37,005 nucleotides of DNA from Verrucomicrobiota bacterium. Its GTDB lineage: Bacteria > Verrucomicrobiota > Verrucomicrobiia > Limisphaerales > SIBE01. Shown here piece after piece: positions 36,401-37,005 of the stretch; positions within the stretch are counted from its first letter, which is position 1; every line of letters begins with the position of its first letter. The stretch is from positions 1-37,005 of the forward strand of contig JAIPJX010000036.1 in NCBI GenBank assembly GCA_021733945.1, written 5' to 3'. The notes below the pieces were generated by a model, which had not been told where the DNA came from, did not search any database, and saw nothing but the letters and a program-made list of their open reading frames with translations. The position numbers and the translations under genes were made by a program.

Positions 36401-36906
36401 ACGAGCCGTGCCAGCACCTCCGGCGGGTATTCCGTAGGTGGTTTGGTTTGGCTTTGTTTCGCCGCCCGCCCCAGCTGGCTCATCCACTCTTTCAGGACCG
36501 GATCCAATCGCGGCTTTGCAACCATCGGCACCCCGGCCTTCGAGTGGACCTGCCCGGGATGCGCCGCAGTACCGCCATTGCCCGAATCAGCCCACTCGCC
36601 GGCGGCGACTTCATGCAGCAATGCCGCCATGTGAGGGCACGCGCCGCCCGCCAAACACTGGCAACTCCCCAACACCCTGATCTTCTCTTCGGGATCCGTC
36701 GGAACCTCGAACTGAACCGTCACCGGAAGCATGCGCCCGGTCTCATCCTCCACCTCTGCGAGGAATTCCAGCCAGTCATCGCTGTCGCGGATCTCGAGTT
36801 TCCTGACTCCCCCGCCCAAACGCAGCCAAGCCCCCTGCTTCTGGGTCAGCGGATCGAAACCGGAGCTCAGGGCTTCTGCAACCAACCAGAGATCGTCTTT
36901 CAGCAT
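33490..36906 (-). CDS. SWIM zinc-finger SNF2-family helicase
   Basis: A 1138-residue DEAD/DEAH-related translocase. The N-terminal SWIM zinc finger is visible as C82-x-C84-x5-C90-x-H92 (SCQCLAGGACPHM). A long family-specific middle region follows. The SNF2 motor has DDMGLGKTVQALA (Walker A, about residue 700), APTSLMTNW, DEAQYIKN (motif II, about 797), TGTPVENHLGELW (motif III), LLFSQFTSM, LKAGGTGLNLTAAD and DRAHRIGQAKTVFVYKL (motif VI, about 1078). Proteins of this type move on double-stranded DNA and are linked to transcription recycling or repair; the exact role is unknown. The ATG at 36906 follows AAGGTAGG by 4 nt and is clearly better than the frame opening at 36996. Confidence 0.94.
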   Translation of the reverse strand: MLKDDLWLVAEALSSGFDPLTQKQGAWLRLGGGVRKLEIRDSDDWLEFLAEVEDETGRMLPVTVQFEVPTDPEEKIRVLGSCQCLAGGACPHMAALLHEVAAGEWADSGNGGTAAHPGQVHSKAGVPMVAKPRLDPVLKEWMSQLGRAAKQSQTKPPTEYPPEVLARLVFVLKVQQNRLRVEPTLVQVKPKGGYHSPRKLYFDPNTAGSVGRVGLDGDLALLRELKAWQSTYAPPTQLVFEPESERGMLERFLATGRCHYRGVSGSHPALRLGPARSARLGWVTDSKGRQTPQLLMEPPVGEVLPLSPPWYVDETTGACGPLEAGVPPQVALAWLQGAQVSPGQARLISEELARRSNEIALPGPAPIEVEEIRDVAPVPCLRLSSEVVYPRVARYGRTVSRDARQELTLHVAELGFDYNGWLVRPTGKPGMEEEFREGKWCTLHRNAPIEWGVLEVLSVTGFRHVQEVFAEYAVDREKCLLTFGDSHEWLDFMELEVPQLRKNGWRIEVDSTFQFQMVTPESWYTDATPMSLGSDWFGAELGVMLDGKKINLLPILMQVFGSGRQADLNLAQLERMDDDASLPIRLPEGRTLKFPVGRLRAMMGILLELLDGNALSAQGRLKLSKVRAAELSGMAGGADWRWLGSSELQSLSERLRGFENIRPVPVPSGLKASLRPYQQEGLNWLQFLREYDLAGILADDMGLGKTVQALAHLLVEKESGRMDRPCLVVAPTSLMTNWRQEAERFAPDLRTLVLHGLDRRQHFDRLTEYDLILTTYALLPRDQEVLLELEFHCVILDEAQYIKNPKTLYAQIAGQLKARHHLCLTGTPVENHLGELWSQFNFLLPGFLADEKRFNLIFRRPIEKANNEERRAILARRVAPFMLRRRKEEVARDLPPKTEIVQNVEMEGAQRDLYESIRLAMHEKVKAEVDKKGINRAHIIILDALLKLRQVCCHPQLLSLPSARKVKQSAKLDLLMDLLPEMIDEGRRVLLFSQFTSMLALIEVELGRRKIPYVLLTGQTQDRETPVRRFQAGEVPLFLISLKAGGTGLNLTAADTVIHYDPWWNPAVEDQATDRAHRIGQAKTVFVYKLMTVGTVEEKIGEMQSRKRELVEGLLGQDSQAGAKLTAEDIEVLFSPIG

Positions 36907-37005
36907 TGTTCCTACCTTAATCCTATGCCTGAAACCGCATGTCAAAAAGAATTCACCCGGGCCGCCGGATTCCCCAGCGGGACCAAACCCTTCCACCCCC
37001 CTCCC

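Overview
The window is a GC-rich bacterial chromosome segment, most likely from a member of the Verrucomicrobiota. The evidence is indirect. It includes two large secreted FG-GAP/VCBS proteins with ASPIC/UnbV modules, a 1342-residue secreted repeat protein ending in the GTLQEA...FFRVR type of tail common in that phylum, a 33-residue AURKAIP1/COX24-like protein, a DUF2203 protein and a GGHGGQ release-factor-like protein. There is no rRNA or tRNA gene, CRISPR array or intact mobile element.

Positions 1-1740 are a decayed accessory patch. It holds an EF-hand protein gene (minus strand), then a ruined integron. An attC-like site (699-755) lies at the 3' end of a broken ribbon-helix-helix antitoxin gene. 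A PIN-domain toxin tail overlaps the start of that antitoxin gene. A divergently oriented, frameshifted integron-type tyrosine recombinase fragment (1213-1562) follows. From 1737 the region is ordinary chromosome: a small membrane protein, then three minus-strand genes (phospholipase D/cardiolipin synthase type, aroB, trpG/pabA), and a plus-strand run of purN, hisG, a COX24-like mini-protein, a TPR lipoprotein candidate and DUF2203.

Positions 9100-10300 carry a solitary, shortened flagellin-like gene. Its promoter fits the sigma-28 consensus exactly in the TAAA element and 15-nt spacer and nearly so in the -10 element. A structured leader follows that resembles a class I c-di-GMP riboswitch, then a perfect hairpin between the Shine-Dalgarno sequence and the ATG. 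A 65-residue unknown protein and a Nudix hydrolase come next. Positions 10951-15528 encode an RND efflux pump (permease and adaptor, no outer-membrane factor), followed by an exported amidohydrolase.

Positions 16685-20502 form a methyl-cycle locus: an ArsR-methyltransferase fusion regulator of the SahR type, divergent from metK and ahcY, with a palindrome between the two promoters and a strong terminator after ahcY. thiC follows behind a TPP riboswitch. Positions 22923-32882 (minus strand) encode three large exported proteins: two FG-GAP/UnbV proteins and a protein with three near-identical ~207-residue repeats plus two divergent ones. The window closes with a GGQ release-factor-like gene and a SWIM-SNF2 helicase gene.

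The observations most worth following up are the integron remnant with its attC and toxin-antitoxin cassette, and the sigma-28 / candidate riboswitch / hairpin leader of the lone flagellin-like gene.
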